64,000 bases of DNA from NCBI GenBank assembly GCA_958427355.1, contig CAUACA010000002.1:109853-173852 (forward strand). Direction: 5' to 3'. Shown one piece after another: positions 40,512 through 49,111 of the stretch. Each line of letters opens with the position of its first letter. Positions within the stretch are counted from its first letter, which is position 1. The DNA is from an uncultured Collinsella sp. GTDB taxonomy: Bacteria; Actinomycetota; Coriobacteriia; Coriobacteriales; Coriobacteriaceae. The notes under the pieces were generated by a model. It saw only the letters and a program-made list of their open reading frames with translations, was not told the DNA's origin and searched no databases. The translations under genes were made by a program, and so were the position numbers.

Positions 40512-41434
40512 TGGGTACCGTGAACATGGCCGTCGATTTCGGCGGCGTCAAGATGCAGAACCCCATCAACACCGCAGCCGGTACCTTTGGCTACGGTTGG
40601 CAGTTCCAGAACTTCTTTGATGTTTCCCAACTGGGCGCCATCACCACCAAGGGTTGCGCGGCCGAGCCCTGGCCCGGCAATCCCGCGCCCCGCATGGCCG
40701 AGATTCCCGGCGGTATGATCAACTCCGTGGGCCTTCAGAACCCCGGCGTGGCTGCCTTTGCCCGCGAGTCCGGTCCGTGGCTCGAACAGCTGTCCAAGGA
40801 CGGCTGCCAGGTCATCTGTCAGGTTGCCGGCCACTCCGTTGACGAGTTTGTCCGCGCGCTCGAGATGTATGTCGAGCTGTGCCCCTGGGCTGCCGGCTAC
40901 GAGATTAACGTGAGCTGCCCCAATATTGCCGCCGGCGGTGCCGCCATGGGCTCCACGCCCGAGGGCGCCTCTTCCGTTATGGCTGCCTGCCGCAAGGTGA
41001 CCGATAAGCCGCTGTTCGTGAAGATGGCGCCGGTCAACGTCGCCGAGATCGCCAAGGCCCTCGAGGCTGCCGGCGCCGACGGCCTTTCGGTCATCAACTC
41101 CATTCAGGGCATGGCCATCGACGTCCATACCCGCAAGTCCCGTGTGGCAAAGCCCAAGGGCGGCCTTTCGGGCCCGCTGTGCCACCACATCGCCGTGCGC
41201 ATGGTCTGGGAGGTTGCCCAGGCCGTCGATATCCCCATCAACGGTGTCGGCGGTGTCATGACCGGCGAGGATGCGGCTGAGTTTATCCTGGCCGGCGCCA
41301 CCTGCGTGTCGGTCGGCATGGCCAACTTCGTCGATCCGTGCGCTTCGCTCAAGATCGCGCATGAGCTCGAGGTCTGGGCCGAGTCCCAGGGCGTAAAGGA
41401 CATCAACGAGCTGGTAGGTGCTTTCGAATGCTAG
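40511..41434 (+). CDS. pyrD: Dihydroorotate dehydrogenase, catalytic subunit (class 1B)
   Basis: PyrD oxidises dihydroorotate to orotate with FMN. The 307-residue protein shows KMQNPINTAAGTFGYG, ITTKGCAAEPWPGNPAPRM, EINVSCPN with the catalytic cysteine, and GVGGVMTGEDAAEFILAGA. GTG 40511 overlaps the pyrK stop by one base and has AAGGTGGTGG upstream; GTG 40520 or ATG 40526 are alternatives. It overlaps pyrF by 7 nt. Confidence 0.95.
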   Translation: MGTVNMAVDFGGVKMQNPINTAAGTFGYGWQFQNFFDVSQLGAITTKGCAAEPWPGNPAPRMAEIPGGMINSVGLQNPGVAAFARESGPWLEQLSKDGCQVICQVAGHSVDEFVRALEMYVELCPWAAGYEINVSCPNIAAGGAAMGSTPEGASSVMAACRKVTDKPLFVKMAPVNVAEIAKALEAAGADGLSVINSIQGMAIDVHTRKSRVAKPKGGLSGPLCHHIAVRMVWEVAQAVDIPINGVGGVMTGEDAAEFILAGATCVSVGMANFVDPCASLKIAHELEVWAESQGVKDINELVGAFEC

Positions 41435-42144
41435 AGACCGATGCCCGCGACCGCGTAATCGTCGCCCTCGACTGCGATCGTGAGCGTGCGCTCGAGCTCG
41501 CCCACGAGCTTTCGGGCCATGCCGCCTGGCTCAAGGTTGGCATGACGCTCTATTACGCCGAGGGCCCCGAGATCGTCAAGACGTTCAAGGACCTGGGCTT
41601 TAAGGTCTTCCTTGACCTTAAGTTCCATGATATTCCGCATCAGGTTCGCGGTGCCGCCCGTTCGGCCTCGCTTGCCGGTGCCGACCTGCTCTCGGTTCAC
41701 GGCTTGGGTTCGGGCGCCATGCTCGCTGCCTGCCGCGAGGGTGCCGAGGAGGCGCGCGAGGACCGCGCCAAGCTCGTCGCTATCACCGTGCTCACGAGCA
41801 TGAATCAGGATGCCTTGAGCGAGATTGGCGTCGAGTCGCCGGTGGCCGAGGAGGCCGCCCGCCTGGCAAAGCTCGCTCAGGCCAACGGCATCGACGGTAT
41901 CGTGTGCTCGCCGATGGAGGCTCACGACATGCGTGAGCTGCTGGGTTCTGATGCCCTGATCGTGACTCCGGGTGTGCGTCCGGTGGGTGCCGCCTTAGGC
42001 GACCAGTCCCGCGTGGCGACGCCTTCCCAGGCTATCGAGCGCGGCGCAAGCCACATTGTGGTGGGCCGTCCCATCACCGGCGCCGACGATCCGGTTGCCG
42101 CCTTTGACGCCATTGTCGCCGAGCTGGTCGAAAACGTCGCGTAA
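41428..42144 (+). CDS. pyrF: Orotidine 5'-phosphate decarboxylase
   Basis: PyrF decarboxylates OMP to UMP, the last step of the pathway. The 238-residue protein has VIVALDCDRERALEL at the N-terminus, the catalytic DLKFHDIPHQV (about 67-77) and GASHIVVGRPITGADDP near the C-terminus. ATG 41428 lies in the end of pyrD. It is the last pyr gene here; pyrE and carAB are not in the window. Confidence 0.96.
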   Translation: MLETDARDRVIVALDCDRERALELAHELSGHAAWLKVGMTLYYAEGPEIVKTFKDLGFKVFLDLKFHDIPHQVRGAARSASLAGADLLSVHGLGSGAMLAACREGAEEAREDRAKLVAITVLTSMNQDALSEIGVESPVAEEAARLAKLAQANGIDGIVCSPMEAHDMRELLGSDALIVTPGVRPVGAALGDQSRVATPSQAIERGASHIVVGRPITGADDPVAAFDAIVAELVENVA

Positions 42145-42189
42145 AAGATTCCCCTAAGTCACCACTTTTGGGTCTCATTAGCACAAAAT

Positions 42190-42247
42190 AGCCCCTGTGC
42201 CTGCGTAAACTTTCCCATCCTTTGTGTGGAATCGCAGGTCAGGGGCT
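42190..42247 (+). terminator. Large hairpin after pyrF
   Basis: AGCCCCTG (42190-42197) with CAGGGGCT (42240-42247), continued by CCTGCG with CGCAGG, encloses a loop of about 27 nt. Only TAACTTT follows, so it is a weak terminator candidate for the pyr operon. Confidence 0.5.
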
Positions 42248-42266
42248 TAACTTTGGGCGCAGTATA

Positions 42267-42295
42267 TTGCACTTTTTGCGGGTATCGTCTAACCT
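42267..42295 (+). promoter_or_regulatory. Candidate promoter of mihF-gmk-rpoZ
   Basis: TTGCAC (42267-42272), a 17-bp spacer and TAACCT (42290-42295). The predicted leader begins about 42302 and would carry the palindrome at 42311-42342. An alternative -10 TAAAAT (42334-42339) lies within that palindrome. Confidence 0.4.
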
Positions 42296-42310
42296 ATGGA
42301 GCCGCGATTG

Positions 42311-42342
42311 GGCATTTTGTACGTTCTACGTGCTAAAATGCC
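42311..42342. repeat. 32-bp palindrome in the mihF leader
   Basis: GGCATTTT (42311-42318) and AAAATGCC (42335-42342) are perfect inverted arms, and ACGT-TCT-ACGT forms an inner stem. It could be an RNA hairpin or a protein operator controlling mihF. Confidence 0.5.
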
Positions 42343-42383
42343 AATTATTGAATCAGATATAACCCAACTATTTGGAGGTTCGA

Positions 42384-42692
42384 ATGGCACTCCCTCAGCT
42401 TACCGATGAGCAGCGCAAGCAGGCTCTTGAGAAGGCTGCTGCCGCACGTCACGCCCGCGCTGAGCTTCGCGAGCAGATCAAGAAGGGCGAGAAGTCCCTC
42501 GAGTCCGTGCTCAACTCCGATGACCCCATCGCTTCCCGCATGAAGGTTTCCACCCTCATCGAGTCTCTTCCTGGTTATGGCAAGGCCAAGGCCGCCAAGA
42601 TCATGGAGGAGCTCGGTATCTCCGCTACCCGTCGCGTCCAGGGCCTCGGCGTCCGTCAGCGCGAGCAGCTCCTCGAGCAGCTGACCAAATAA
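42384..42692 (+). CDS. mihF: Integration host factor, actinobacterial type (mIHF)
   Basis: This nucleoid protein of Actinobacteria is unrelated to IHF alpha/beta of Proteobacteria. The 102-residue product begins MALPQLTDEQRKQALEKAAA and contains the helix-two-turn-helix LPGYGKAKAAKIMEELGI followed by RRVQGLGVRQREQLL, the family signature. ATG 42384 follows GGAGG (42375-42379); a TTG at 42372 precedes that site. The order mihF-gmk-rpoZ is the standard actinobacterial one. Confidence 0.94.
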   Translation: MALPQLTDEQRKQALEKAAAARHARAELREQIKKGEKSLESVLNSDDPIASRMKVSTLIESLPGYGKAKAAKIMEELGISATRRVQGLGVRQREQLLEQLTK

Positions 42693-43262
42693 GTGAGCGC
42701 TCAGGATTCCAAGCTCTTTGTGATTTCTGGACCGTCAGGCGCAGGGAAGGGTACGCTCGTCACTCGTGTGCGCGAGCGCCGCTCGAACCTGGGCCTGACG
42801 GTTTCGGCTACCACGCGAGCACCACGCAAAGGTGAGGTCGACGGCGTCAACTACTTTTTTCTGACGCGCGAGGAGTTCGACCGCCGCGTGGCAAACGGTG
42901 AGTTTGTTGAGTGGGCCGAGGTCCACGGTAACTGCTACGGCACGTTGGTGAGCGAGGTCACATCCAAGCTCGCCTCTGGCGCATCTCTGATTTTGGAGAT
43001 CGATGTCCAGGGCGCCCTGCAGGTGAAGGAGCGTTTCCCCGAGGCCGTGCTGATCTTTATCAAGCCGCCTTCGCTTGAGGTGCTCCGCGAGCGTCTAGTC
43101 GGTCGCGGTACCGAGACGCCCGAGACGATTGAGCTGCGTATGGCAAACGCCGCCGATGAGCTTGCCCTTGCCGACCGCTACGACGACGTCGTGGTAAATG
43201 ACGATCTCGACCGCGCGACCGATGAGCTCGTTCGCGTTCTCGATATGCATGAAAGGATCTGA
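42693..43262 (+). CDS. gmk: Guanylate kinase
   Basis: Gmk converts GMP to GDP with ATP. The 189-residue protein has the P-loop FVISGPSGAGKGTLV (about 9-23), STTRAPRKGEVDGVNYFF (here SATTRAPRKG), EWAEVHGNCYGT and LILEIDVQGALQV. GTG 42693 follows the mihF stop immediately. rpoZ starts 5 nt after its stop. Confidence 0.96.
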   Translation: MSAQDSKLFVISGPSGAGKGTLVTRVRERRSNLGLTVSATTRAPRKGEVDGVNYFFLTREEFDRRVANGEFVEWAEVHGNCYGTLVSEVTSKLASGASLILEIDVQGALQVKERFPEAVLIFIKPPSLEVLRERLVGRGTETPETIELRMANAADELALADRYDDVVVNDDLDRATDELVRVLDMHERI

Positions 43263-43267
43263 GGTCC

Positions 43268-43549
43268 GTGTCCGTTGTAAAGCCTTGCATTGACGATCTT
43301 CTGGAGAAGACCGATCACAACCGCTTCCTGCTCGCTTCGCTTGCCTCCAAGCGCGCCTGCGACATCAATAGCATGCTGCGTGGCCAGCACAACCGCGTGC
43401 TTGCCGTCCAGGATGTCGATGACATCACCATCGGGCTTTCCGGTGCCGACACCATCTCGATGGCTATGGACGAGATTGTCGACGGCGACATCTCTTACGA
43501 CGAGGCCCGTTACGAGAAGGCGCTCGGCCACAAGGTTGCTGAAGCCTAA
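43268..43549 (+). CDS. rpoZ: RNA polymerase omega subunit
   Basis: Omega helps fold and assemble beta-prime. The 93-residue protein starts SVVKPCIDDLLEKTDHNRFLLASLASKRA, containing the conserved region that contacts beta-prime (SLASKRACDIN), and DITIGLSGADTISMAMDEI. GTG 43268 has AAAGGA upstream in the gmk end. thiI starts immediately after the stop. Location after gmk supports the call for this short and variable family. Confidence 0.93.
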   Translation: MSVVKPCIDDLLEKTDHNRFLLASLASKRACDINSMLRGQHNRVLAVQDVDDITIGLSGADTISMAMDEIVDGDISYDEARYEKALGHKVAEA

Positions 43550-44794
43550 ATGGCGGCTCGCGTCTGCCTGGTCCACTATCACGAGGTTGGACTGAAGGGT
43601 AAGAACCGCGCACATTTTGAGCATATCCTCATGGATAACATCAAGGCGGCCTTGGCCGCCTTTTCCGTGAATGCCGTGTCTCGAATTTCCGGTTATATCC
43701 TCGTGACCTTTAACGAGCATCAGGCCGACGAGGCGGCGCGTGTCATTCGCACCGTTCCCGGCGTTGCTCGCGTGTCTTTGGCGTATCACACCAATCGCGA
43801 CCCTCAGGAGTACTGTGCCGCCGCCGTGAAGGCGCTGCGCGAGTTTGGTTCCTTCGATTCGTTTAAGGTGCACGCCAAGCGCTCCAATACCGACTATGAG
43901 CTCACCTCGATTGACATCAACCGTCAGGTGGGCGAGGTGTTGTGTGAGGCCTTCCCCGATAAAAAGGTTCAAATGCACGACCCCGATGCGATGGTGCACG
44001 TACTGGTGGTCCAGGGTAGCGTTTATGTGTACGCGCGCTCCGAGCGCGGCGTGGGCGGTCTGCCGGTGGGATCTGCCGGCAAGGTCGTGACGCTGCTGTC
44101 GTCGGGCATCGATTCTCCGGTAGCGACCTGGATGCTCGCGCGTCGCGGCGCGGTGTGCGTGCCGGTACATTTCTCCGGTCGTCCGCAGACGCCCGACACG
44201 AGCGAGTATTTGGTGCAGGACATCATCCGTGCGCTTGAGCCGGGTGTCCAGATCGGCCGCCTGTACGTGGTGCCGTTTGGCGACTGCCAGCGTGAGATTT
44301 CGGTCACCTGTCCCAGCAACCTGCGCGTGATCATGTATCGCCGCATTATGTATTCGGTTGCCGAGCGCATTGCACACATCGAGGGCGCCAAGGCCATCGT
44401 GACGGGCGAATCGCTTGGACAGGTTGCCTCCCAAACGCTTGAGAATATCATGGCCGTTAACGAGGCCGTGAAGATCCCCGTGTTCCGCCCTCTCATCGGT
44501 TCTGACAAGCAGGAGATCATCGCGCGCGCCGAGGAGATCGGTACGTTTGATATCTCGACTGAGGCCGCTCCCGACTGCTGCACGCTGTTTATGCCGCGCC
44601 GTCCCGAGACGCACGCTAAACTCGATGCCGTGCATGAGGCCTGGGAGTTGTTCGATCACGAGGAGATGATTGAGCGCCTGCTCAAGCAGACCGAGTACAT
44701 CGATTTTGAGAGCAACACGTATAAGGCCCCTAAGACCTTAAAACGCAAACATTCGGAGCTTTCTCCGCGTGAGATTTACCAAGATCACGAGTAA
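43550..44794 (+). CDS. thiI: tRNA 4-thiouridine synthase ThiI
   Basis: ThiI adenylates and thiolates U8 of tRNA; some also help thiazole synthesis. The 414-residue protein has an N-terminal ferredoxin-like/THUMP region (about 1-165) and a PP-loop ATPase with LLSSGIDSPVATWMLARRG near 181. The C-terminal rhodanese domain of the E. coli protein is absent, as in most Gram-positive ThiI, so sulfur delivery must differ. ATG 43550 abuts the rpoZ stop. Confidence 0.94.
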   Translation: MAARVCLVHYHEVGLKGKNRAHFEHILMDNIKAALAAFSVNAVSRISGYILVTFNEHQADEAARVIRTVPGVARVSLAYHTNRDPQEYCAAAVKALREFGSFDSFKVHAKRSNTDYELTSIDINRQVGEVLCEAFPDKKVQMHDPDAMVHVLVVQGSVYVYARSERGVGGLPVGSAGKVVTLLSSGIDSPVATWMLARRGAVCVPVHFSGRPQTPDTSEYLVQDIIRALEPGVQIGRLYVVPFGDCQREISVTCPSNLRVIMYRRIMYSVAERIAHIEGAKAIVTGESLGQVASQTLENIMAVNEAVKIPVFRPLIGSDKQEIIARAEEIGTFDISTEAAPDCCTLFMPRRPETHAKLDAVHEAWELFDHEEMIERLLKQTEYIDFESNTYKAPKTLKRKHSELSPREIYQDHE

Positions 44795-44805
44795 ATTTGT
44801 GCATA

Positions 44806-44837
44806 GACCGACGATGCGCTTGCATCGTCGGTCTTTT
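44806..44837 (+). terminator. thiI terminator
   Basis: A perfect 12-bp stem, GACCGACGATGC with GCATCGTCGGTC, has a 4-nt loop and a TTTT tail. Confidence 0.9.
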
Positions 44838-44912
44838 GCTATCTGGGCATTTTGCGGCTAAGTGTTCATTTGCTGACGTGTGCCTGAATAAATGGACAGA
44901 TTTGTGCAAGGT

Positions 44913-44932
44913 TTTGGTCAGCTTTTGGTTTG
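44913..44932 (+). promoter_or_regulatory. Putative competence-operon control element, copy 2
   Basis: TTTGGTCAGCTTTTGGTTTG is identical to 16366-16385 and lies 75 nt before the comEA start, at nearly the same distance as copy 1 from yraN. The two TTTGGT half-sites are spaced 11 bp, one helical turn. The following AACCGGTTTT stretch is not shared with copy 1. Confidence 0.5.
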
Positions 44933-45007
44933 ACCGCGAAAACCGGTTTTGAAGCATGGCTGTTGTAGGGCTCTTTTCCTGACACGATGTTGTTGGGAGG
45001 TTTTGCT

Positions 45008-45721
45008 ATGGCGCAGCGCGAACAACACGAACGGGTCAAAAAGATGGACCGCTGGGCAGGCAAGCTGCTCGGTCATAAGGCTGTGGTGGTGGCGATGCTG
45101 GGCGTCATTGCGATGGCGAGCGGCTTGGCGATGGCGAACCTTGGCGGCGGTGCCGGCGGTGTGTCGTTTGAGCGCACTGATGGTACGGGCTCGTTAGTGG
45201 AGCCGGGATCCGGCGATGCTTCGAGCGGAAAGACATCCGAAGGCTCTTCGACTAAGGCTTCTGCCGCGGCAGAGGTCTATGTCGATGTCGATGGCGCCGT
45301 TGTGTCGCCCGGTGTATACAGGCTCAAAGACGGCGCGCGGGTGGCTCAGGCGATTGATGCCGCCGGCGGGCTGGCGCCCGAGGCAGACGTTACGGGGCTC
45401 AATCGGGCATCTAAGGTCGTCGATGGACAGAAGATTCACGTTCCAACGGTAGGGGAGCAGCAGACGTCCATTGCGGAAGCCGGTGTTGATGGTGGGGCTT
45501 TCGCATCATCGGGCGTGAGTGGCGCAACAGGCCTAGTAAATATCAATACGGCAAGCGCGGCAGAACTGCAGACGCTCTCGGGCATCGGTCCCTCCATGGC
45601 ACAGTCGATTATCGATGAGCGTACAAAGAACGGTGCTTTTGCCTCGGTTGACGATCTGATGCGTGTGTCGGGAATCGGCGAGAAGAAGCTTGCCAAAATC
45701 AAAGATTGCATCTGCGTATGA
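45008..45721 (+). CDS. comEA: Competence protein ComEA (DNA receptor)
   Basis: ComEA binds incoming double-stranded DNA outside the membrane. The 237-residue protein has a short cytoplasmic N-terminus, one membrane anchor (about 24-44), a Gly/Ser-rich linker, an SLBB-type region (VYVDVDGAVVSPGVYRLKDG, about 91-150) and a C-terminal helix-hairpin-helix pair (LVNINTASAAELQTLSGIG, then LMRVSGIGEKKLAKI). ATG 45008 follows GGGAGG; an earlier in-frame ATG at 44987 precedes that site. The stop overlaps the comEC start as ATGA. Confidence 0.94.
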   Translation: MAQREQHERVKKMDRWAGKLLGHKAVVVAMLGVIAMASGLAMANLGGGAGGVSFERTDGTGSLVEPGSGDASSGKTSEGSSTKASAAAEVYVDVDGAVVSPGVYRLKDGARVAQAIDAAGGLAPEADVTGLNRASKVVDGQKIHVPTVGEQQTSIAEAGVDGGAFASSGVSGATGLVNINTASAAELQTLSGIGPSMAQSIIDERTKNGAFASVDDLMRVSGIGEKKLAKIKDCICV

Positions 45722-48021
45722 GTGCGACCGAGCGCGAACATGTGATGCCTCCGCGGCCCCTGATGCCATGGACGATGGCCCTGTGTGCCGGCATGTGCAT
45801 GAGCTGCGCCTTGGTGCTCAACGTGGCCGCTGATGCGCTGCTGAGGGAGCAGGCGTCGGCGGTCGGGCTGCTATGGGCCATTCCCGTTGCGGCGGCGGTA
45901 TTCGTTGTGCTGGCTCAATCTTGTGCGTGGCTTGCCCCTTGGAAGTGGTGGCTGTATGCCGCGTCCGTCGGTCTCGTGGCGGGAGCGGTCGTCTCGGCGT
46001 GGTGGGCTGTGGGCACGCTAGGCGCCTCGAAGGCGCTCGACGGTCGAGCGGCAAGCAGCCTCGAGTTTGTCGTGCAGGGTGATTCATCCATAAACGACGA
46101 CGTGTATTCCTATACCTGCGAGGCGCGCGCGGACGGTAAGAACTTGGCAACGGTTCGCCTGTCGTGTGACCGCGAGCTCAAGGCCGGGGCGCACGTGCGT
46201 GTTATCGGTCGCGTTTCACGTTTTGAGAACGATGCATATGGACGATCGCGCGTGCTCCGAGGCGAGGTGCGCAAGGTTCAAGCCGTTCGGATTGTGCCGG
46301 TCGATGAGGGCTCTCCGGGGCCGCTGCTTCGGCTGCGAAATGGGCTGCTAGCGTCCATCGCGCCTGCGACCGACCCGGCGCGTGCGCTCATAGCCGGTGT
46401 CGTCTGCGGTCGTTCGGCCGAGCTACGCGCCCAGCCGGCGGGCGACTGGTTTTCGGTGACGGGAACGGCGCATCTTATAGCCGTCTCCGGCAGCCATTTG
46501 GCTATCGTGGGATTTGTAATCGAGGGTGTATTGCAAAAAACTCGCTGCTCACGTGGTGTTCAGCGGGCGATATTGGCGATGGCGCTTGTGGGCTACGCTG
46601 CCTTTACGGGCGCGTCTCCCTCGGCCGTGCGCGCGTGCTGCATGGTGTTCGCTACGCTTGTTGTAAACGGCGCGGGGCGTCGCCGGCACGGCGCATCGGC
46701 GCTCTTCGTAACCATGTCCATCTTTGTGCTACTGCGACCGACGGTGCTGTTCGAGATGGGCTTTCAGCTTTCATGTGCCAGCGTCTTAGCCATTCTGTGC
46801 TTTTGCCCCTATGCGACCTACGCTTTGGGTGAGCTGGGTGTGTCATCGGGCGTTGCCAGCATGCTTTCCGTCACGCTGTGCTCGCAACTGGCGACTCTTC
46901 CCATTACCATTCCCGCCTTCGGTACGTTCTCGCTCATTGCTCCGCTGGCAAATGCGGTCATCGGTCCGGTTGTGAGCGTGCTGCTTGCTGTGTCGATCGT
47001 GCTGGTTCCCTTTTCGCTCGTGGCGCCGTTGCGGACTTGGGCGCTCGTTGTGCCCATGATTGCCGCCCGTTGCGCGCTGTTCTTCGAGCAGCTGTTTGCC
47101 GCCGTGCCGGGTGCATCCGTGAGCGTGCCGCCCGATAGCATGTGGATTTACCTAGTGCCGTGTGTGCTGGTGGTTCTACTGGTCTGGTGGCCGCGTCCCC
47201 GCGCACGTCCTATGGCGGTGGGGCTTGCATGCCTGGTGCTCTTGGCTGCGATTCCGTACGTCTACTGGGATCGATTCGCGCCGCCTTCGGTGACGGTGCT
47301 CGATGTGGGCCAGGCCGATGCGATTCTTATTCGCCAGGGCAGCGCAGTGGCACTCGTCGACTGCGGGCTCGATGAGCGCGTGGTGGCGGCGTTGGTTCGC
47401 AATAACGTGCACCATATCGATGCCGTCTTTGTTACGCATTGGGATGAGGACCACTGGGGTGGTCTGCCTGCCTTGCTCGAACAGTTTTCGGTCAGAACGA
47501 TTGCCGTGGCGGCGGATGCGCTGGAGGATGCTCCTGCCGAGGTATTGAACCGACCTGGCGTGGAGTATCGGCAGGTGCGCCGTGGGGATACGGTCGACAT
47601 CGGCTCATTTTGCGCCCGCGTGATGTGGCCATTCGAGTCCGTGGATGGCGAGGGAAATGAGGACTCGCTTGTCCTGCTGCTCTCTTATGTTCAGGAAGGC
47701 AAGGGCCTGCGTGTGCTCCTCACCGGTGATGCCGAGCTCGATCAAGAACGGGAATTCGTGCAGGAGGTGGGAGATATCGATGTACTTAAACTTGGGCATC
47801 ACGGCTCTAAGGTTTCAGCCGATGGTGAGTTGCTGGACGTCCTGAAGCCCGAGCTTTCCCTCGCGAGCGCGGGCGAGGGGAATCGATACGGCCATCCGTC
47901 CGATGCCTGCATCGATGCCGTTAAGGAAGCGGGCGGCGTGTTCGCGTGCACCATCGAACACGGCGACATTACCGTCACGCCAACTGCGAATGGCTTTGCG
48001 ATGCGATGCCAGCGACCGTGA
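45718..48021 (+). CDS. comEC: Competence protein ComEC/Rec2 (DNA uptake channel)
   Basis: ComEC carries single-stranded DNA across the membrane. The 767-residue protein has about ten membrane segments. A DUF4131-like soluble insertion comes first (about 95-205). The Competence domain core follows (GTAHLIAVSGSHLAIVGFVIEG near 250). A C-terminal metallo-beta-lactamase-like domain (about 525-767) has VTHWDEDHWGGL, LLTGDAE and LGHHGS. ATG 45718 overlaps comEA. All three domains are intact, so DNA transport is plausible. Confidence 0.95.
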   Translation: MSATEREHVMPPRPLMPWTMALCAGMCMSCALVLNVAADALLREQASAVGLLWAIPVAAAVFVVLAQSCAWLAPWKWWLYAASVGLVAGAVVSAWWAVGTLGASKALDGRAASSLEFVVQGDSSINDDVYSYTCEARADGKNLATVRLSCDRELKAGAHVRVIGRVSRFENDAYGRSRVLRGEVRKVQAVRIVPVDEGSPGPLLRLRNGLLASIAPATDPARALIAGVVCGRSAELRAQPAGDWFSVTGTAHLIAVSGSHLAIVGFVIEGVLQKTRCSRGVQRAILAMALVGYAAFTGASPSAVRACCMVFATLVVNGAGRRRHGASALFVTMSIFVLLRPTVLFEMGFQLSCASVLAILCFCPYATYALGELGVSSGVASMLSVTLCSQLATLPITIPAFGTFSLIAPLANAVIGPVVSVLLAVSIVLVPFSLVAPLRTWALVVPMIAARCALFFEQLFAAVPGASVSVPPDSMWIYLVPCVLVVLLVWWPRPRARPMAVGLACLVLLAAIPYVYWDRFAPPSVTVLDVGQADAILIRQGSAVALVDCGLDERVVAALVRNNVHHIDAVFVTHWDEDHWGGLPALLEQFSVRTIAVAADALEDAPAEVLNRPGVEYRQVRRGDTVDIGSFCARVMWPFESVDGEGNEDSLVLLLSYVQEGKGLRVLLTGDAELDQEREFVQEVGDIDVLKLGHHGSKVSADGELLDVLKPELSLASAGEGNRYGHPSDACIDAVKEAGGVFACTIEHGDITVTPTANGFAMRCQRP

Positions 48022-48029
48022 CGACGTCG

Positions 48030-48059
48030 TTGGCGTGTGGTGGGCCCCTGGGCTAGAAT
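48030..48059 (+). promoter_or_regulatory. Candidate promoter of holA
   Basis: TTGGCG (48030-48035), an 18-bp spacer and TAGAAT (48054-48059) lie between comEC and holA. This would let holA be expressed without the competence operon. Confidence 0.5.
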
Positions 48060-48099
48060 GGCACGGAACGAATACGAAGGCCTGCGGGAGGGGAGCGCA

Positions 48100-49062
48100 A
48101 TGTCCGAAATCGGTCTGCTGCCGGCATATCTGATCGTCGGTACCGACGGAGTCAAGCGCGATCACGCCGTCTCGCGTATGAAAGCGCGTCTGGAAAAGAC
48201 GGGCATGGTCGAGTTCAACATCGACGAGCGCGACATGACCAAGGACCCCGATATCGAGTCCATTATCGGATCGCTTAACACCTTTCCGATGGGCAGCGAG
48301 TTTCGCCTGGTAATCCTTGATGGCTGCTCAAAACTCGCCAAAGCGATCTCCGAGCCGCTTGTCGACTATCTGGCGAGTCCCAGCCCCACGACGGTTTGTC
48401 TCATCATCGCCGACTCGCTTGCCAAGAACACGCGCCTGTATAAGGCGATCGCCAAGATCGACAAGAAGGCGGTGATCGATTGCTCCGGTACCAAGCGCTG
48501 GGAGCTACCGCGCCGCGTGCAGCAGATGGCGACGCAGCACGGCAAGTCGATCTCGACGGCGGCCGCCGAAGAGCTCGTTTCGCGCTCGGGCGAGAACACC
48601 CGCATGCTCGATAACGACTTGGCTAAGCTTGCCCAGATGGTCGAGGCGCCCCAGATTGAGCTTGCCGACGTTGAGCGCTGGATTGTACGTACGGCAGAGG
48701 TCCAACCCTGGGACTTTCTCAATGCGGTCTCGGCCCGTGACATGCGCCGCTCGCTCGAGCTCTTCAATCTACTGCCCTCCAAGAGCTACGTGTGGACCTA
48801 CACGCTGCTATGCGGTCGAATCCGTGAGCTGATCGTCGCCAAGGCGCTCGATGGGCGTGGGCAGGGGCGTGAGCTCGCCGCGACGCTCAAGCTTCAGGCC
48901 TGGCAGGTTAAGAATCACCTTACCTGGGCGCGTCGCTTTTCGATGGCCGAGCTCGTTGCCGCGCTCGAGGGTACCGTCGATGTTGAGCTCGCGCTAAAGG
49001 GTTCGGCCGATTCGGAGACCGCGCTTTTGCTCTGGATTACGAACATCTTGAGAAAATCGTGA
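48100..49062 (+). CDS. holA: DNA polymerase III delta subunit
   Basis: Delta opens the beta sliding clamp in the clamp loader. The 320-residue protein has the AAA+-like delta fold: PAYLIVGTDGVKRDHAVSRM at the N-terminus, FRLVILDGCSKLAK, and a C-terminal helical collar domain with WQVKNHLTWARRFSMAELVAAL. As in other delta subunits there is no functional P-loop. ATG 48100 follows GGGAGGGGAG. A holA gene behind comEC and before rpsT is the usual context. Confidence 0.92.
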   Translation: MSEIGLLPAYLIVGTDGVKRDHAVSRMKARLEKTGMVEFNIDERDMTKDPDIESIIGSLNTFPMGSEFRLVILDGCSKLAKAISEPLVDYLASPSPTTVCLIIADSLAKNTRLYKAIAKIDKKAVIDCSGTKRWELPRRVQQMATQHGKSISTAAAEELVSRSGENTRMLDNDLAKLAQMVEAPQIELADVERWIVRTAEVQPWDFLNAVSARDMRRSLELFNLLPSKSYVWTYTLLCGRIRELIVAKALDGRGQGRELAATLKLQAWQVKNHLTWARRFSMAELVAALEGTVDVELALKGSADSETALLLWITNILRKS

Positions 49063-49111
49063 TGATACCTGCCTATTTGACAAATTCGTTCTATCCCTTT
49101 GAGGGGGAGCG

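Noticed and set aside
45818..47600. Several open frames of 60-110 codons within comEC in other frames
   Set aside because: Arg- and Pro-rich translations without motifs or binding sites, overlapping a complete ComEC frame; they are composition artefacts.
49077..49082. TTGACA as the -35 of rpsT
   Set aside because: It is a perfect -35 hexamer but lies 32 bp from TATAGT, and no other -10 is correctly spaced from it.
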